A DNA stretch of 10,000 nucleotides. Origin: Neocallimastix lanati (nom. inval.) (lineage: Eukaryota; Neocallimastigomycota; Neocallimastigomycetes; Neocallimastigales; Neocallimastigaceae). The translations under genes and the position numbers were made by a program. The notes under the pieces are model-generated. The model searched no databases. It was not told the origin of the DNA and worked only from the letters and a program-made list of their open reading frames with translations. The stretch is taken from contig JACVTC010000014.1 in assembly GCA_016946835.1 (NCBI GenBank), positions 492,501 through 502,500 on the forward strand. The letters are read 5' to 3'. Of the stretch, positions 7,534 through 10,000 are shown piece by piece (positions within the stretch are counted from its first letter, which is position 1; each line of letters starts with the position of its first letter).

Positions 7534-7579
7534 ACTGTTATTATTTTAATTAAAGTACTGTTATTATTTTAATTAAAGT
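7534..7579. repeat. Perfect 23-base tandem duplication
   Basis: The 23-base unit starting ACTGTTATTATTTTAATTAA occurs at 7534-7556 and again at 7557-7579 without mismatch, so the event is recent. There is no coding frame through it. Confidence 0.93.
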
Positions 7580-7733
7580 AAATAGTAAAGAAGAAATGAT
7601 AATATGAATCAAATTCCAATAAAAATACTATTTTTCTTTAAGATTATAAATGAATATGGAAACTATTTGTAATTTTATATATTATTATTGATACTATAAT
7701 TATATATTATTATTAGTAGGTGTAGTAGAAGTA

Positions 7734-7736
<3 letters not shown>

Positions 7737-7819
<83 letters not shown>
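7737..7819. repeat. (TTA)n trinucleotide microsatellite, about 28 units
   Basis: Eighty-three bases of perfect TTA/ATT repeat. It is flanked by an 8-base inverted pair, TAGAAGTA at 7726-7733 and TACTTCTA at 7818-7825. Read on the minus strand it is AAT, which in one frame encodes poly-asparagine, a tract common in proteins of AT-rich eukaryotes. No start codon or longer frame supports a gene. Confidence 0.95.
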
Positions 7820-7820
<1 letters not shown>

Positions 7821-8186
7821 TTCTATCGACATAATAAAAAAATTATTTAATTTTCTAAACACTAAAAAAGATATATATAAATATTTATATGTTTAATTAT
7901 ATGACAAAGAAAAATGGAATAAACTTATAATTAATGGATGATTGATATTAATATTCAACTATTATTAATTTATTTTAAAAATTTATTAAAATACATTTAT
8001 CATTAATTATTATTATTATTATCTATTTATATTATAACTTTATTTAATCTTCTTAATAAACAAAATAAATTTAATAATTAAATGTTACTTTTTCTCTCTA
8101 TAGTCTATTATTTATTTAATTAATGCCTCTTTTTATATAAAAGAAACCTTACTTAAACACATGAAGGCATAAATAGTAATTTATTT

Positions 8187-8208
8187 AAAAAAAAAAAAAA
8201 AAAAAAAA
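8187..8208. repeat. 22-base A homopolymer just past the nucleotidase stop
   Basis: Unbroken run of 22 A on the plus strand, hence 22 T in the sense of the minus-strand nucleotidase gene, starting four bases after its stop codon. It would give a U22 tract at the start of the 3' untranslated region if transcribed. Confidence 0.9.
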
Positions 8209-8212
8209 TATT

Positions 8213-9641
8213 TTATTCTTTTAATAAACTAACGATATCATTGGCAAAACTAAAGGAGGAATCGTTTGTTATTACTACATCAAATACATTCTTATACTTT
8301 TCAATATTTTTTTCAATATCAATATTTAAGAATCCAAAAGATAAAACTTGTTCATGATCAATAGATTTGGACATAGCAATATCGCCAATACTATCACCAA
8401 ATAATAGTATATTCTTTCTGTCAATAATATATTTTTCATAAGGGCTTCCTTTAAAGTTAAATTGGTATTTATTTAATGAATGAATAATTGGTTCAGAAAA
8501 GGCATCACAAGTTCCTGTTTCTGGTGAGAATATCATTTGATTTGACTTTATATATAATTTTTCATATATTAAATTATTTTGTCTGAAAACACCTTCAATA
8601 ACGTCTATTTACCCACAATTAAATATTATCAATATTGAAAGTAAATAATATATTATATAAAAAATATAAAATATATAATTATTATTATAGTATTAATAAT
8701 ATAATTATATTTAATAATATATATAAAAAAAAAATGATTTAAATATATATATATAAATAAAATAAATATAAATATATACGAAATAAAAAAATAAATATAT
8801 ATTTATAAAATTAATAAAATTTATAAATAAATAAATATATATATAGATGACAATATTATCATATTTATATTATTTTTAATATCTATTTTTATTTTGTTGA
8901 GGGATTATTATTATTTTATTTTCATATTTATTCAAAATAATAATAAATACATACTTTGAATACCAGCTGAAGGAATTAACATGGGAATGCCACTCGATTT
9001 ACAAATTTCAAATAAATCAATAAAGCCATCTCTAAAAGTAACAGGCATAGCTTTAATTAGTTCATCTAAAGATTCTTGGGTTAATTTTTGTTCAATAATA
9101 ATTTTATGTTGTTTTGACCACCATTCCACCATGTACTTGTATTTTTCTTTATAAGTAATTTCAGTACTAATTTCATATGGATAGTACTTATTAATTAATT
9201 CCGTAGAACGTTTTCTTGCCTAAAAAAAAAAATATTTATATAGAATTTAAAAATTATATATATTATTATCAAATTTATTTTATATATATATTTTTTATTT
9301 TTAATTATTTTTTTTTTTTTTTTTCATATTTTAATAAAATTATTATCTGTAACAGAATATAATAATTAAACATTATAAAACCATTTTATTATTTTATAAC
9401 TTACATCTTCAGCAAATAATGGATTTTCAGCAATAATACAATGTGAAGATGGAGATCTTTTGCCGTCTTTCCAATATTTTGTAATAGTCATATCAAAGTC
9501 AGTTACAACTTGAATACTTTTTCTTCCATCTTTAATTAACTTTTTTAATTTTTCTTTAAATCTTTCCTCATTTTTTATATGAATACTATCATCATTTTGA
9601 TATTTTTCAAATAACTGATTTATAATTGTTGTATCGTCCAT
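8213..9641 (-). CDS. NT5C3: Cytosolic pyrimidine 5'-nucleotidase (cN-III / UMPH-1 family), three exons
   Basis: Dephosphorylates pyrimidine (possibly also 7-methylguanosine) nucleoside monophosphates in the cytosol, a nucleotide salvage and turnover step; Mg2+-dependent, HAD superfamily. The exons are 9641-9405, 9219-8955 and 8604-8213, spliced in phases 0 and 1. Together they make 894 bases, 297 residues plus TAA, the usual family length. HAD motifs are all present: nucleophile loop TDFDMT with Asp48 and Asp50; Ser163 in IPSAGI; Lys213 in SLNKYQ; GDSIGD with Asp238 and Asp242. KYMVEWW (about 107-113) and FKGSPYE follow the animal enzymes, including the cap segment. The start is the first ATG after an in-frame TAA five codons upstream. 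No signal peptide or membrane segment is seen. It lies tail to tail with the MATE gene. Base composition and introns mark it as a native eukaryotic gene. Whether it is closer to the IIIA (UMP/CMP) or IIIB (m7GMP) type cannot be told. Confidence 0.93.
8605..8954 (-). other. NT5C3: Intron 2 of the nucleotidase gene, phase 1
   Basis: The donor GTATGT (8954-8949) follows the first base of codon 168, and the acceptor AATAG ends at 8605. The 350-base intron is dominated by TA and AAT simple sequence. The acceptor has no clear pyrimidine tract. The resulting join reads SAGIQ then NVIEGVFRQ, matching the helix that follows motif II in the animal enzymes, which fixes the acceptor. Confidence 0.88.
9220..9404 (-). 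other. NT5C3: Intron 1 of the nucleotidase gene, phase 0
   Basis: The donor GTAAGT (9404-9399) directly follows the codon for Asp79, and the acceptor is a T-run ending in TAG at 9222-9220. The 185-base intron is almost all A/T. Without splicing the frame ends 12 codons into the intron. Joining gives an uninterrupted family match across the junction (LFAED then ARKRS). Confidence 0.9.
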
Positions 9642-10000
9642 CTTAATACTGATTTAATTATTAAATAATATTTTATTTAATTTTAATATATATATATATA
9701 TTTTTAAAAAAAAAAATAAAAATTTAAAGAGTTATAAAATTAAAATTACATATAGTGAATAAAAAAAAAATTTTTTTTATAAAAAAAAATTTTTTTAAGG
9801 AGAAATAACAAAAACAAATAAAAAAGAAACGAATGAAAATAAAATAAATGAAAATAAAATAAAACAAATGAAAATAAAATCAGGGATAACCTATAGAAAA
9901 TAAGATTTTTGAAACATATTAATTTATATATTACTATATATTACAATTTTTTTTTATTTCTTTTTTAAAACTTTCTTTTGCTTTTATTACCTTAAATATT
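9642..10000. other. Upstream region of the nucleotidase gene, no other gene seen
   Basis: This holds a TA run near 9688-9701, two adjacent A-tract/T-tract junctions (A10T8 at 9761-9778 and A9T7 at 9781-9796), and three copies of AATGAAAATAAAAT (9832-9845, 9847-9860, 9867-9880). The A/T-tract pair, about 120-155 bases before the minus-strand start codon, could be a rigid nucleosome-depleted promoter element, but this is inference. The last 100 bases are T-rich, with no recognisable exon. Confidence 0.55.
9832..9880. repeat. Three copies of AATGAAAATAAAAT
   Basis: Identical 14-base units at 9832-9845, 9847-9860 and 9867-9880, spaced by 1 and 6 bases. Possibly a repeated protein-binding site upstream of the nucleotidase, or slippage. 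Confidence 0.85.

Larger units (their letters stand above)
6834..8212. other. Repeat-rich spacer between convergent genes
   Basis: No gene is recognised in this 1.4 kb. It holds an A22 run (6973-6994), a 15-base tandem pair (7136-7165), an AAAAAT-type array (7190-7267), a 23-base tandem duplication (7534-7579), a TTA microsatellite with inverted flanks (7726-7825) and another A22 run (8187-8208). Positions about 8040-8180 are slightly less biased and probably include the 3' untranslated region of the minus-strand nucleotidase, with AATAAA-like motifs on that strand. The transporter's 3' end lies at the left. Confidence 0.65.

Noticed and set aside
8122-8170. ATGCCT / AGGCAT inverted pair past the nucleotidase stop as a terminator hairpin
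   Set aside because: Only six paired bases with a loop of about 37; not convincing, and eukaryotic genes do not need such a structure.

Overview
This window looks like nuclear DNA from a eukaryote with an extremely AT-rich genome, most likely an anaerobic gut fungus (Neocallimastigomycota such as Neocallimastix, Piromyces or Anaeromyces). The intergenic DNA is almost pure A/T, with long homopolymer runs and short tandem arrays. Only the coding stretches rise to roughly 25-40 % GC by spot count. One gene has spliceosomal introns with GTAAGT/GTATGT donors and AG acceptors. The other gene is a single uninterrupted bacterial-type ORF, which is the hallmark of a bacterial gene captured by this group of fungi. 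The lineage is inferred; another very AT-rich protist cannot be excluded from sequence alone.

Layout. Positions 1-548 are gene-free apart from one possible micro-exon. Positions 549-2200 (minus strand) hold a decayed non-LTR retrotransposon (LINE-like): an N-terminal coding remnant, an endonuclease-like domain riddled with stops, then directly a zinc-knuckle tail and C-terminus, with no room for a reverse transcriptase, and a poly-A-like tail at 549-565. Positions 2201-2800 hold a 27-A tract, an AAAAT microsatellite and a short coding-like fragment. Positions 2810-3468 are a striking ~94-unit array of the heptamer ATTATTT. Positions 3469-5459 are about 2 kb of A/T-only spacer.

Positions 5460-6812 (plus) encode a complete 450-residue MATE-family multidrug/toxin exporter of bacterial (Firmicute-like) type, without introns and followed at its stop codon by 23 A. 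Positions 6813-8212 are a repeat-rich spacer with several micro- and minisatellites. Positions 8213-9641 (minus) encode a complete three-exon cytosolic pyrimidine 5'-nucleotidase (cN-III/UMPH-1 type, HAD superfamily), 297 residues after splicing. The remainder to 10000 is its upstream region.

The two intact genes converge tail to tail across about 1.4 kb and have no evident functional link: one is a membrane exporter, the other a soluble nucleotide-salvage phosphatase. The least expected features are the retroelement that kept its endonuclease and tail but lost its polymerase, the heptamer array, and a recurring arrangement in which long A-tracts are followed by the same pentamer CATAA.
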